A stretch of 64,000 bases of DNA from Chitinophaga nivalis. GTDB taxonomy: Bacteria; Bacteroidota; Bacteroidia; Chitinophagales; Chitinophagaceae. Location: positions 7,676,087 to 7,740,086 of the forward strand of contig NZ_JAPDNR010000001.1 in the NCBI RefSeq assembly GCF_025989125.1. The letters run 5' to 3'. The number at the start of each line of letters is the position of its first letter. The stretch's first letter is position 1. The notes beneath the pieces are model-generated. The model made no database searches. It saw only the letters and a program-made list of their open reading frames with translations, and was not told where the DNA came from. The position numbers and the translations under genes are program-made. Below, one piece after another: positions 8,882 through 17,149 of this stretch.

Positions 8882-10453
8882 ATGGAACCGCATACACGTC
8901 ATGAATTACAGCCGGCAGCAACTAACAGATGGGAACAGGAATCATTGTACAAACAGGTATTGGACTCGCTCCCTGCAGCTATCTATACCTGCAACACCAC
9001 CGGTCATATTACCATCTTCAACGAAGCCGCCACCTTGCTGTGGGGTCGGACACCCGTTATCGGCGTAGATATGTGGTGCGGCTCCTGGAAGATATTCTAT
9101 CCTGATGGCAACCCGATGCCGCTTCATTTATGCCCTATGGCTGTTGCACTTAAAGAACAAAGAGCTGTTACCGGGGAGGAAATCATCATCGAAAAACCCG
9201 ATGGTACCAGAAGACATATCCTGCCTAACCCACAGCCTATTTTTGATAAAAATGGCCAGTTCCAGGGAGCCATCAATATGCTGGTAGATATTACCACTCA
9301 GAAAGCAGACAAGGAAAAAGCGGAACTGCTGGCGGCCATTGTGGAATCATCCGGCGATGCCATCGTCAGTAAAACACTGGATGGTATTATTGTGAGCTGG
9401 AATAAGGCAGCGGAAAAAATGTTTGGTTATAGTGCAGCAGAAATGATCGGCCAATCCATTCTCCGGCTGATGCCACCGGATAAACTGGAAGAAGAGCAGC
9501 AGATTATTGCTCATTTAAAAAAAGGCATCCGGGTAGAACATTTCGAAACCCAGCGGCTCAATAAAAAGCAGGAACTGATAGAAGTATCTCTCACTATCTC
9601 CCCTGTCATCAATAGTCAGGGTAAAATCATAGGCGCCTCCAAAATAGCCCGCGATATCACCGATGCCAAACAGGCGGCATTACAGTTGCGGGAAACAGAA
9701 GAGGCCTTCCGGGGAATGCTGGAAAAAACCGTGCAGGAAAGAACCCGGGAATTGACCCGCCTTAATGCAGAACTGGAAAAGTCCAATCAGGAGCTGGAAC
9801 AATTTGCCTATATCGCCAGCCACGACCTGCAGGAACCGCTCCGCAAAATACAAACCTTCTCCGGCCTGATCCTGCAAAAACCACAGGACCCCGCCAATAT
9901 TGAAAAATATTTTCCCAAAATCAATGCGTCAGCGGAAAAAATGTCTCAGCTGATCTATGACCTGTTGAATTATTCCCGCCTGTCGGCGCATGATATTCCA
10001 TTTGAACCCATTCATCTGGAAACCGTGATGAATAATGTACTGACAGAGTTTGACCTACTGATAGAACAGAAAAAAGCACGTATCACCTGCGATCCGCTGC
10101 CGGTTATACCCGGTATTTCTCTTCAGTTACACCAGCTGTTCCGGAACCTGATCGGCAACGCCCTGAAATTTGTGGAAAAAGACCCTGCTATACATATCTC
10201 CGTCACTAACGACAACGACTATACGCATATTTCCATTCAGGACAATGGTATCGGATTTGAACAAAAATATGCAGACCAGGTATTTAATATCTTCAAAAGA
10301 TTAAACACGCATGATAAATATAGCGGAACGGGTATCGGCCTTGCCGTATGTAAAAAGATAACGGAAAATCATCATGGGAAAATAACCGCACTCAGCGAAC
10401 CCGGACAAGGCGCCGTTTTTAATATCTGTCTGCCCTTATATATGCGTCAATAA
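8882..10453 (+). CDS. PAS-domain soluble sensor histidine kinase
   Basis: 523 residues with no transmembrane segment. Two PAS domains (about 22-140 and 145-265) each end in an ITT/ITDAK-type C-cap. A coiled coil (about 265-305) leads to a HisKA domain with phospho-acceptor H314 in IASHDLQEPLRK. The HATPase domain has N box LFRNLIGNALKF, G1 DNGIGF, F box NIFKRL and G2 GTGIGLAVCKK. All catalytic boxes are complete. The DLQEPLR H-box is typical of phytochrome-like kinases of this phylum. It probably phosphorylates the receiver encoded just upstream. The signal is unknown; a cytosolic ligand or redox cue through PAS is expected. Confidence 0.93.
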   Translation: MEPHTRHELQPAATNRWEQESLYKQVLDSLPAAIYTCNTTGHITIFNEAATLLWGRTPVIGVDMWCGSWKIFYPDGNPMPLHLCPMAVALKEQRAVTGEEIIIEKPDGTRRHILPNPQPIFDKNGQFQGAINMLVDITTQKADKEKAELLAAIVESSGDAIVSKTLDGIIVSWNKAAEKMFGYSAAEMIGQSILRLMPPDKLEEEQQIIAHLKKGIRVEHFETQRLNKKQELIEVSLTISPVINSQGKIIGASKIARDITDAKQAALQLRETEEAFRGMLEKTVQERTRELTRLNAELEKSNQELEQFAYIASHDLQEPLRKIQTFSGLILQKPQDPANIEKYFPKINASAEKMSQLIYDLLNYSRLSAHDIPFEPIHLETVMNNVLTEFDLLIEQKKARITCDPLPVIPGISLQLHQLFRNLIGNALKFVEKDPAIHISVTNDNDYTHISIQDNGIGFEQKYADQVFNIFKRLNTHDKYSGTGIGLAVCKKITENHHGKITALSEPGQGAVFNICLPLYMRQ

Positions 10454-10620
10454 CCACACTGGTGCAGGACTTACGCGGTCATGTGCATAACTGCCCCGGT
10501 TTGTGCAACGATGTCGCAGCACGTGTTTCTTATCTCATTGTTAATTAACAATTATCCCGCTGGCGCAGTCTTTGTTTTGCCTATATTGTCATTAAATCAC
10601 TGCGTGCTAAATCTTAACTT

Positions 10621-10878
10621 ATGGAAAAGCAAACACTGGCTCCCTATGCAGTTGGTACTGCACTGGAATCTGATATGCCAATAACAAAAGCGGGGAATAT
10701 ATACACTTATACTGCCCTGTTTACAGATGGTCCTGAAGATGAAGAAGAGGAGGAGGAGGAGGAAGATGAGGATGATTTTGACCTGGATGAACCAGATGAG
10801 GATGATTTCACAGATGAAGATGAAGAAGAAGAAGAAGTAACAGACGAAGACAAGGCAGGCGGCGACGATGCTTATTGA
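10621..10878 (+). CDS. Small, extremely acidic protein of unknown function
   Basis: 85 residues. The first 37 are ordinary (MEKQTLAPYAVGTALESDMP...) and the remaining about 48 are almost wholly Asp and Glu, broken by a few F, L, P, T and V residues, ending DKAGGDDAY. There is no signal peptide or membrane segment. The codons of the acidic tail mix GAA/GAG and GAT/GAC, so this is not simple trinucleotide slippage. It stands alone after the kinase gene (167-bp gap) and is closed by a 40-bp palindromic terminator. I do not recognise a family. A charge-mimic, metal-buffering or RNA-polymerase/ribosome-binding role would be guesswork. Confidence 0.65.
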   Translation: MEKQTLAPYAVGTALESDMPITKAGNIYTYTALFTDGPEDEEEEEEEEDEDDFDLDEPDEDDFTDEDEEEEEVTDEDKAGGDDAY

Positions 10879-10899
10879 TCTCCGGCAAAAGCCTGTACA

Positions 10900-10939
10900 A
10901 TGTTAGCGGGAACGCGTGATCACGCGTTCCCGCTAACAT
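10900..10939. terminator. 40-bp perfect palindrome, bidirectional terminator
   Basis: Two 20-bp arms (10900-10919 and 10920-10939) are exactly complementary with no loop, centred on GTGATCAC. It sits between the stop of the acidic protein (plus) and the stop of the DUF1543 gene (minus), two bases from the latter. Position and symmetry fit a shared terminator for convergent genes. Confidence 0.75.
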
Positions 10940-10940
10940 G

Positions 10941-11498
10941 TTATATTTTACTTAATGGGAAATAACCCAGTTGCAAAGCATCTTCTTCCGCTGCTGTTAC
11001 CGGCGTCAGCTGCAACCGGTATTTTTCTTTCCAGTGTGCGGGCAAAATATCCGTTACCGGAAACACATCATCCACATCCACTCCATACTTATCATCTACA
11101 TGTGCAGGTGCACTATCCATTGAGGTATGTTTGAAGAATGTTGTTTGTTTAGCCTGCTGTATCGCTTCACTGATATCTTTATTTACACTGATGATCTTAT
11201 AATGAAATTCTTCCATTTCACCGGGCTTATAACCACCCAGGTTAAGAAAATATAACTGTTCTGCCTGTGCAACAACGGTTTCCTTCGCCACTACTTCCAC
11301 CCGGTAATTACCTACCGTATTCACTTCCCGCCAGCCATCTATATGTATTTTTTCTGCTGCTTCCGGCCAAAAAGCCTGAATATCCGGAATAAGGTCCCGC
11401 AGCTGTGCTGCAATGCCAAAAAATACATCATGCTGCTCTGTATTCCGCCCCGCTGGTTTACAACCCAGCAATAGCATAAATAGTTTTAACTGTGCCAT
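10941..11498 (-). CDS. DUF1543 family protein
   Basis: 185 residues beginning MAQLKLFMLLLGCKPAGRNT and continuing EQHDVFFGIA, the hallmark of the DUF1543 family. A second family-like block lies near residues 85-110 (YFLNLGGYKPGEMEEFHYK). There is no signal peptide, so it is cytoplasmic. Biochemical function is unknown for the family. The gene is monocistronic; on the minus strand TATCTTTC lies about 25 bases before the start and may be its -7 box (one mismatch to TAnnTTTG). Confidence 0.85.
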   Translation of the reverse strand: MAQLKLFMLLLGCKPAGRNTEQHDVFFGIAAQLRDLIPDIQAFWPEAAEKIHIDGWREVNTVGNYRVEVVAKETVVAQAEQLYFLNLGGYKPGEMEEFHYKIISVNKDISEAIQQAKQTTFFKHTSMDSAPAHVDDKYGVDVDDVFPVTDILPAHWKEKYRLQLTPVTAAEEDALQLGYFPLSKI

Positions 11499-11724
11499 TT
11501 AACCTGTATTAATTTGCCGGAAAGATACAGTATTTTGAAGTGATGGAGTATGGACGGATAGCGGGTTAACAGCAGCTCGCCAGGGGTACAGGCACTATAA
11601 AATCATTGTTCACTGTTGTAAATACATACATTCCTGTATATGCGGCAACAAGTTAAAAAATTTTGCGACGGTTCTGTAAAAATGAGAAAGGAAGCTTATA
11701 AAAGGAGAAAAAAACATTAAATAA

Positions 11725-11753
11725 AAAGCCTCCCGGACGAAACAGGAGGCTTT
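11725..11753 (-). terminator. Terminator of the HmuY-like/receptor operon
   Basis: Arms AAAGCCTCC (11725-11733) and GGAGGCTTT (11745-11753); read on the minus strand the stem is followed by TTTTTATTT. It lies about 110 bases after the stop of the HmuY-like gene. The surrounding gap 11499-11863 (365 bp) shows nothing else I can support. Confidence 0.8.
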
Positions 11754-11863
11754 ATTGCATACACGCGTTATGTTTGTTGATATAGGAAAAAACTGCGCAA
11801 ATTAAAGCATTGCGCTGCGGAATGGAAAGCGGACGACGTTATCTTAAGATAAGCATAACATTA

Positions 11864-12430
11864 CTACCGGAACATGGCATACCTGAAATGCAGGTAAGGA
11901 GCCGGTGTTTCCACCGTCGGCGCCTTTGGATTTCCTTTGTAGATACTGATCATCTCCATTTTGTACACCGTCTTTCCCTGTTGTTTGATCAGGATGGTAC
12001 GGCCAGGTAATGCAGCCACCACATGTGTATTGATATCATACTTAAACCAACCGTTAGGGCTCGCATTACCGCTACCCACCGCAGACAGCTTGTAATCAGC
12101 CGCCGGCAGGCCTGTAATGGCGTCATATCCCTGCTGTTGCATACTCATCCAGTTGTTACGCTGTATATTGGAGATAATGGTACTGTTGTAAATACCTGTG
12201 AAAGCAATATCCCATTGCGCAGTACCCGCTACTTTTCCATTTGTCTGGAAACTGAAAAACAAGGTATCCGGTTTACCACCGGTAGGATCACCAGGCGCTT
12301 TTTCCCCTGCAGGCAAATCACGTATCCACACATCCTGTCCGGGAGCCGGCGCAGGCTCCGGTTGTTCATCTTTTTTAGAGCAGGCTGCCAGTAAAACAGC
12401 AGCACTCATCCACATTATTATTTTTTTCAT
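11864..12430 (-). CDS. HmuY-like lipoprotein (second copy in operon)
   Basis: 188 residues from the ATG giving MKKIIMWMSAAVLLAACSKK; an ATG two codons earlier is possible. The lipobox is LLAACS. After a Pro-rich linker come the HmuY-family landmarks: TLFFSFQTNGKV, AQWDIAFTGIYNSTI, a GWFKYD block and VYKMEMISIYKGNP, ending in a terminal beta strand (YLHFRYAMF). HmuY of Porphyromonas gingivalis is a haem-binding lipoprotein working with a TonB receptor. The haem-ligand histidines of HmuY are not evident here, so the ligand may differ. It is the last gene of a six-gene minus-strand operon, 12 bases after the receptor gene, and has a paralogue at the operon's first position. Confidence 0.75.
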   Translation of the reverse strand: MKKIIMWMSAAVLLAACSKKDEQPEPAPAPGQDVWIRDLPAGEKAPGDPTGGKPDTLFFSFQTNGKVAGTAQWDIAFTGIYNSTIISNIQRNNWMSMQQQGYDAITGLPAADYKLSAVGSGNASPNGWFKYDINTHVVAALPGRTILIKQQGKTVYKMEMISIYKGNPKAPTVETPAPYLHFRYAMFR

Positions 12431-12442
12431 GATCATACTTTT

Positions 12443-15400
12443 TTAGAAACGTAATTGAATAAAGGCTCCCCAGGTACGTACCGGTAATAAAGCAGCATAT
12501 TCAAATGCACCGCCATTACGGTTGTTGTAACTACCATCCGGGTTCAGACCATAAGGTAAACTGCGGTACAGATATCCCAGGTTTCTACCGGTAACTCCTA
12601 TACGACAATCCGCCAGTTTATTCGGCAGTTTGTAGGAAAGTGATACTTCCCGCAATGCGATATAGGAGTTTTCAAACACGGCTTCATCCTTTACACCCGC
12701 CCGGTCATGGAAGCCGGCATAATAGTCGCTGGCGGCCAGTGGCTGCAAACGGTATTCTCCTTTTTCATCGCGGCCGACAGCTTCCTGTGCCTGTTGAAAA
12801 GTGAGTCCGCTCACATCTTTTCCATACAGGGTTACACCGCCGTCAAAGACGCCTTTAGGTGCAATACCATCATAGGTTTCCCGATACACCACCACGTTCT
12901 TACCCGTTTCAGGATCGGTATGCCAGGTTTTGGTCATCCGGCGGATACCACCCAGTCCTGCTGTACGACCAAATGCGGTATTTTCCAGCGCTCCCCGCTG
13001 ATACAGCAAGGCATAGGTACCAGACCACACATCACCTCCCATTTTCACATCGAGCAGGCAGCTCAGGCGGAATCCTTTAAACTCCACACTATTTTCCCAG
13101 CCACCAATCCAGCTGGGGGTAGCGTCACCGATTTTCACCGGTACACCGGAAGGCACATACTGCAGCGCAGCATCCAGCAAAGGCTGTCCGTCGCCGTTAT
13201 ACTTATGGGCATAAGAAGATAACAGGGTACCAAAACTTCCCTGCAGGGTTCCCATCAGGCTTACATCCTGCTGGCTGGCGCCCAGCGACAACTGATCGCT
13301 GCCGGATGCTGTGATTTTTCCAAAACGGTTCCGGTTGGCGGCAAAGTTCAACGTAGTGGTCCACTTGAAATCTTTGGTTAATACCGGTACCGCATTCAGC
13401 TGTATTTCCCAGCCCTGGTTTTTCACTGCTGCAGTCACATAGCGGAGTGGCTTGTTATATACAGATAGCGGTGCTACAATGTCATAGAGTTTATTTTCGG
13501 TGTTGCGGTTATACCAGGTAACGCTACCGCCTATACGATCATTCAGCACACTGAATTCTGCACCCAGCTCATACTCCCAGGCATTTTCAATGGAGAAACC
13601 TGTCTGGTAGTTACGCATCCCCCAGTTACCATTGCTGGTATAGTAAGGTTTATACAAAGTACGATGGGTAGGATACGGCAATTCCATATCTCCGGTAACA
13701 GCGGAAGCATAATGAAACAAACCGGTTACATTGCCTGTACGGCCCGCATTGGCACGTAGCTTAAAGGCATCCAGCCAGTGGAGGCCGGCGCCGGTCCAGC
13801 GGCGGAGATCCTGCTGCATCACATAGGAAGCGCCTACGGAAGGATACAGGTATCTCAGCTTACCTACCGGGTCCAGATCGGGAATAGTGGTGATGTTATC
13901 CATCCGGGCAGTACCGGTGAGGAATAATTTGTTGAACCAGCTCACTTCCAATGCCAGTAAAGCACCATGTATCGTTTTCTGATTGGCATTGCGCACATCA
14001 AAATAAGCGGCTTCCTTTAAAGCGGAGGCATCGTTGTAACGTTGTATTGTCAACCATTCGTTGCCGGTTTCAAAACGGGCTGCATTAGGATCGGCAGCAT
14101 TAAATGCCGTACCACGGATACCACCGTTGGTATGCCAGAAGTCATAGGCAGCACTGGCTTTTATACCCATCTCCCCGAATTGCCGCTGATAGTTCAGTTG
14201 CAGCTTCGCCAGATAATCGTTCGTATATTCTTTGGCGTTATTACGATAGGCCTTCTCCTGATGATACAGCGATTCTTTACCCAGCAACCGCTCCATATAA
14301 CCGGTAGCATGTTCGTCGGTACGGGTGCGATAAGTAGAATAGCTGCCATTGGCTACGAGTTGCAGATAAGGAGACAGCTCCCAGGTAGACTGCAGGTAAG
14401 CGCGCAGGGTCTGGTTCTTTTTGGCGGCATTTTGTCCGTATAACCACCAGGCGGTTTCGCTTTCCAGCGGATCGCGGTTGGCGCCGGGATTAAAGTCGGT
14501 AGGATACTCAATGAATGCATTACCCAACGACGCAAATTTCTGCGCACCGATACTGGGTGCATTACGGGCGGTGCTGTGATTGTAGATCACACCAGCCTGT
14601 GTGCGCCATTTCCGGCTCCATTGGTTATCGGCACGGAACATAATATTGTGCTTATCCAGGGTATTACCATAGTAAGTGCCTTTGTTGTAATCTCCGGTAT
14701 AGGATAACCGGTATTTTCCTTTATCCGTTACCCGGCTGATGACCACATTCCCCAGTTGAGCATTTGCACGCTGGAAGGAATGCAGGTAGTTATTGCTGGC
14801 ATTGGCCAGGAATGCCAGTTTAGGATCACCGCTTTCTCTCGCCACCTGTGGGCTGATCAGGGAAGGCGCACTGTACACTTCTCCCATACTATAGCCACCA
14901 TTCACTTCAAAGTGCCAGCCTTTATTACCGGTAGCTGTTTGTGTGGTGAGCGCGATCACGCCGTTTAAACCACGGGCGCCGTAACGGCTTACCGCTGCAG
15001 CGCCTTTCAGCACTGTCACGCTGGCAATATCATAGGCGTTTAGTTCTTTCAGGCTATTACCCCAGTCTTGTCCGCCAAACTGATTGGCGCCGGAAGTTTC
15101 ATTTTCAATAGGAATACCATCCAGTACAAACAAAGGCTGGTTGCTACCCACTACAGATTTCATTCCCCTGATCACCATATTGGTACCGGAGGTCACACCG
15201 CCGGCAGTGGCACTCATCTGCAAGCCGGGAACCCTTGCCCGTAAAGCATTAACCGGGTTGGCTTCAAAGGTATACTGCAGCTTGGCGCCTTCTACTTCCA
15301 CCACATCAAAATTACTGGCGGCATGTTTCAGGATGGGGCTGCTCACCTTTACTTCCTGTAGTTCCCGTCCCTGATTTTTCATGATAAGGGTGAGAAAATC

Positions 15401-15658
15401 ATTGCTGGTCACCTGCACTTCCTGAAAGAGGTAGTGGTTGCCATGTAATAATAGTTTTACCGGCAAGGCGGGTACGTTTAACGCAAACTTACCACCGGCG
15501 CCTGTACGCACAGTATCCGTGCTGCCGGCAGCTACCACCGCAATACCAGCCAGGCCTTTCCCTGCCGGATTTTGTATCTTACCACTGATCACTTCCTGTG
15601 CCTGTGCAGCGGTGTAACCCGCGCAACAGACACTGATCAGAAAAAATATCTTCTTCAT
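12443..15658 (-). CDS. SusC/RagA-type TonB-dependent receptor of the HmuY operon
   Basis: 1071 residues: signal peptide (MKKIFFLISVCCAGYTAAQAQ), carboxypeptidase-regulatory-like domain (about 22-100), TonB plug with PGLQMSATAGG, MVIRGMKSV, PLFVLDGIPIENE and SVTVLKGAAAVSRYG, then the barrel ending FIQLRF. There is no STN domain and no SusD partner in the operon; the flanking lipoproteins are HmuY-like or unknown instead. This suggests that HmuY-like lipoproteins take the ligand-capture role normally filled by SusD (inference). The upstream lipoprotein gene is 15 bases away and the downstream one 12. Confidence 0.9.
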   Translation of the reverse strand: MKKIFFLISVCCAGYTAAQAQEVISGKIQNPAGKGLAGIAVVAAGSTDTVRTGAGGKFALNVPALPVKLLLHGNHYLFQEVQVTSNDFLTLIMKNQGRELQEVKVSSPILKHAASNFDVVEVEGAKLQYTFEANPVNALRARVPGLQMSATAGGVTSGTNMVIRGMKSVVGSNQPLFVLDGIPIENETSGANQFGGQDWGNSLKELNAYDIASVTVLKGAAAVSRYGARGLNGVIALTTQTATGNKGWHFEVNGGYSMGEVYSAPSLISPQVARESGDPKLAFLANASNNYLHSFQRANAQLGNVVISRVTDKGKYRLSYTGDYNKGTYYGNTLDKHNIMFRADNQWSRKWRTQAGVIYNHSTARNAPSIGAQKFASLGNAFIEYPTDFNPGANRDPLESETAWWLYGQNAAKKNQTLRAYLQSTWELSPYLQLVANGSYSTYRTRTDEHATGYMERLLGKESLYHQEKAYRNNAKEYTNDYLAKLQLNYQRQFGEMGIKASAAYDFWHTNGGIRGTAFNAADPNAARFETGNEWLTIQRYNDASALKEAAYFDVRNANQKTIHGALLALEVSWFNKLFLTGTARMDNITTIPDLDPVGKLRYLYPSVGASYVMQQDLRRWTGAGLHWLDAFKLRANAGRTGNVTGLFHYASAVTGDMELPYPTHRTLYKPYYTSNGNWGMRNYQTGFSIENAWEYELGAEFSVLNDRIGGSVTWYNRNTENKLYDIVAPLSVYNKPLRYVTAAVKNQGWEIQLNAVPVLTKDFKWTTTLNFAANRNRFGKITASGSDQLSLGASQQDVSLMGTLQGSFGTLLSSYAHKYNGDGQPLLDAALQYVPSGVPVKIGDATPSWIGGWENSVEFKGFRLSCLLDVKMGGDVWSGTYALLYQRGALENTAFGRTAGLGGIRRMTKTWHTDPETGKNVVVYRETYDGIAPKGVFDGGVTLYGKDVSGLTFQQAQEAVGRDEKGEYRLQPLAASDYYAGFHDRAGVKDEAVFENSYIALREVSLSYKLPNKLADCRIGVTGRNLGYLYRSLPYGLNPDGSYNNRNGGAFEYAALLPVRTWGAFIQLRF

Positions 15659-15673
15659 AATAATTGCATGATT

Positions 15674-16444
15674 TTAATAGTACAGAAAGTAAACCTTGTC
15701 TGTAGTAACACTATGTTGTTCCTGCATCGTAGGTACATCAAACAACAACTGGTCAAAACGGTAGGCGTAATCCGTTGTTTTCATCACCGGCACTTCTCCG
15801 GCAGTAATGCCTGGGCCCAGGGTATAGCGCAACAGGTTATGCCCGCTATAGGCTGCCACCAATGATGGTATCATTTCCTTTAAAGGATATTGCAGCAATA
15901 CCGGCAACAGATAATCTGTAATATTCGTATAGGCAATCGGGTTATTATCATAGGTAAAAGATGCGACGCTGCCTTCCGGTAATAAAGCAGCCCGGTTAAT
16001 CACCCGGCTGGCATTACGGTATAGTATCAGTGTATCTTTTACCGGTGGTTGTTTTGGAATCAGCGGATACCGGGTCTGGCGTATAACGATCCTGTCGGCA
16101 TCCGGATATTCAATAGCAGTCACTGTTCTGGGTCCTGTCACCGCTGTCAGTTTAGACTGTTCATAGGTAAAGGTGATATTATTCATTCCTGCCGGCAAGG
16201 TGGCGCCATCCGTATATTTAAATACATATCTGTCTGCCACACGTACCGTAGCCGCAGCCATTCTTTGCTGTGCATCATAGGTATATTGCTCCAGGGTATC
16301 CTGTGCGTTATTCACCACCGCTTTCAGGCGAAAACCTGCTGCTACTGCCTTACGGTCTGCTATGTCGAGGTCCGTTTTTTTATCGCAGGCCATCAGAAAA
16401 AAAAGGGCGAGGCAAGCGATAGCCGGAAATCTATAAAGTGTCAT
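15674..16444 (-). CDS. Lipoprotein of unknown function
   Basis: 256 residues with signal peptide and lipobox (LALFFLMACDKK). The mature part is beta-rich, with YTYDAQQRMAAATV and FTYEQSKLTAV, reminiscent of DUF4595- or RHS-like beta-strand repeats in which 'property of text' lipoproteins track Y-x-Y/D patterns. That resemblance is weak and I assign no family. It is fourth in the six-gene operon, 10 bases after the previous gene and 15 before the receptor gene. Being surface-lipidated and beta-rich it could be an accessory ligand-binding subunit (inference). Confidence 0.7.
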   Translation of the reverse strand: MTLYRFPAIACLALFFLMACDKKTDLDIADRKAVAAGFRLKAVVNNAQDTLEQYTYDAQQRMAAATVRVADRYVFKYTDGATLPAGMNNITFTYEQSKLTAVTGPRTVTAIEYPDADRIVIRQTRYPLIPKQPPVKDTLILYRNASRVINRAALLPEGSVASFTYDNNPIAYTNITDYLLPVLLQYPLKEMIPSLVAAYSGHNLLRYTLGPGITAGEVPVMKTTDYAYRFDQLLFDVPTMQEQHSVTTDKVYFLYY

Positions 16445-16454
16445 GTAAAATTAT

Positions 16455-17138
16455 TTATGGTTGGCGATACGCTACGATCATGTGGGTATAGGCCGCATTG
16501 TAATTATCTGTATAATCTACCCGTATCGGGTATCCTGCTGCAGTAAACTGTAGTTGCAGTCCTGTTACATTGCCATAATCCGTTTTACCGGTGATCATGT
16601 CCTGCAGCGTAGGTTTGTTAAAATAGGGCAGGTAGCTCATCAGTTTAATACTGTTATTTCCACCCAGGTGGCCGGAACCACCCCAGTCTACTTCTTTATT
16701 GGCAATCAGCATCAGGGTCCGGCCACCAGTAGTTTCCAGGAAACGGTTTCTTCTTTCCGGATAATTATACGTAGTATCTTTTTTCGTATGTACCACTACG
16801 TTATAATCACCTTTAATGACACCAGCCACTTTTCTGCGCACATTATATACCTGTACGGAATCGGGAATACTTTCCTCCCGCTGATCGGAATAATAAAAAG
16901 TAGCTACCGGCTGCAGCTGCGATTCCGGGGCAAACTGTTCGCCTCTCAGGAGGCTGATTACCTGGTAATAGCGGTTATAGACCGGTTTGTATTTCACCAG
17001 GTACATCCCTTCGTTACACAACACATAGTCTACCACTGTTTTCGGTACTACCGCTGCCGGCATTACTTCGTCGCCGTTATTTTTTTTGCAGGCGGTCATC
17101 AGTAAAGACAAACAACCTGCTATGAGCCAATATTTCAT
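16455..17138 (-). CDS. Lipoprotein of unknown function
   Basis: 227 residues with signal peptide and lipobox (LLMTACKKNNGD). The mature part is rich in aromatic beta-strand sequence (YNRYYQVISLL, GYPIRVDYTDNYNAAYTH). No domain was recognised. It lies 11 bases after the subtilase-like gene and 10 before the next lipoprotein gene, so translation is probably coordinated. It is probably an outer-membrane accessory protein of the HmuY/receptor system. Confidence 0.7.
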   Translation of the reverse strand: MKYWLIAGCLSLLMTACKKNNGDEVMPAAVVPKTVVDYVLCNEGMYLVKYKPVYNRYYQVISLLRGEQFAPESQLQPVATFYYSDQREESIPDSVQVYNVRRKVAGVIKGDYNVVVHTKKDTTYNYPERRNRFLETTGGRTLMLIANKEVDWGGSGHLGGNNSIKLMSYLPYFNKPTLQDMITGKTDYGNVTGLQLQFTAAGYPIRVDYTDNYNAAYTHMIVAYRQP

Positions 17139-17149
17139 GTATGTACGTT

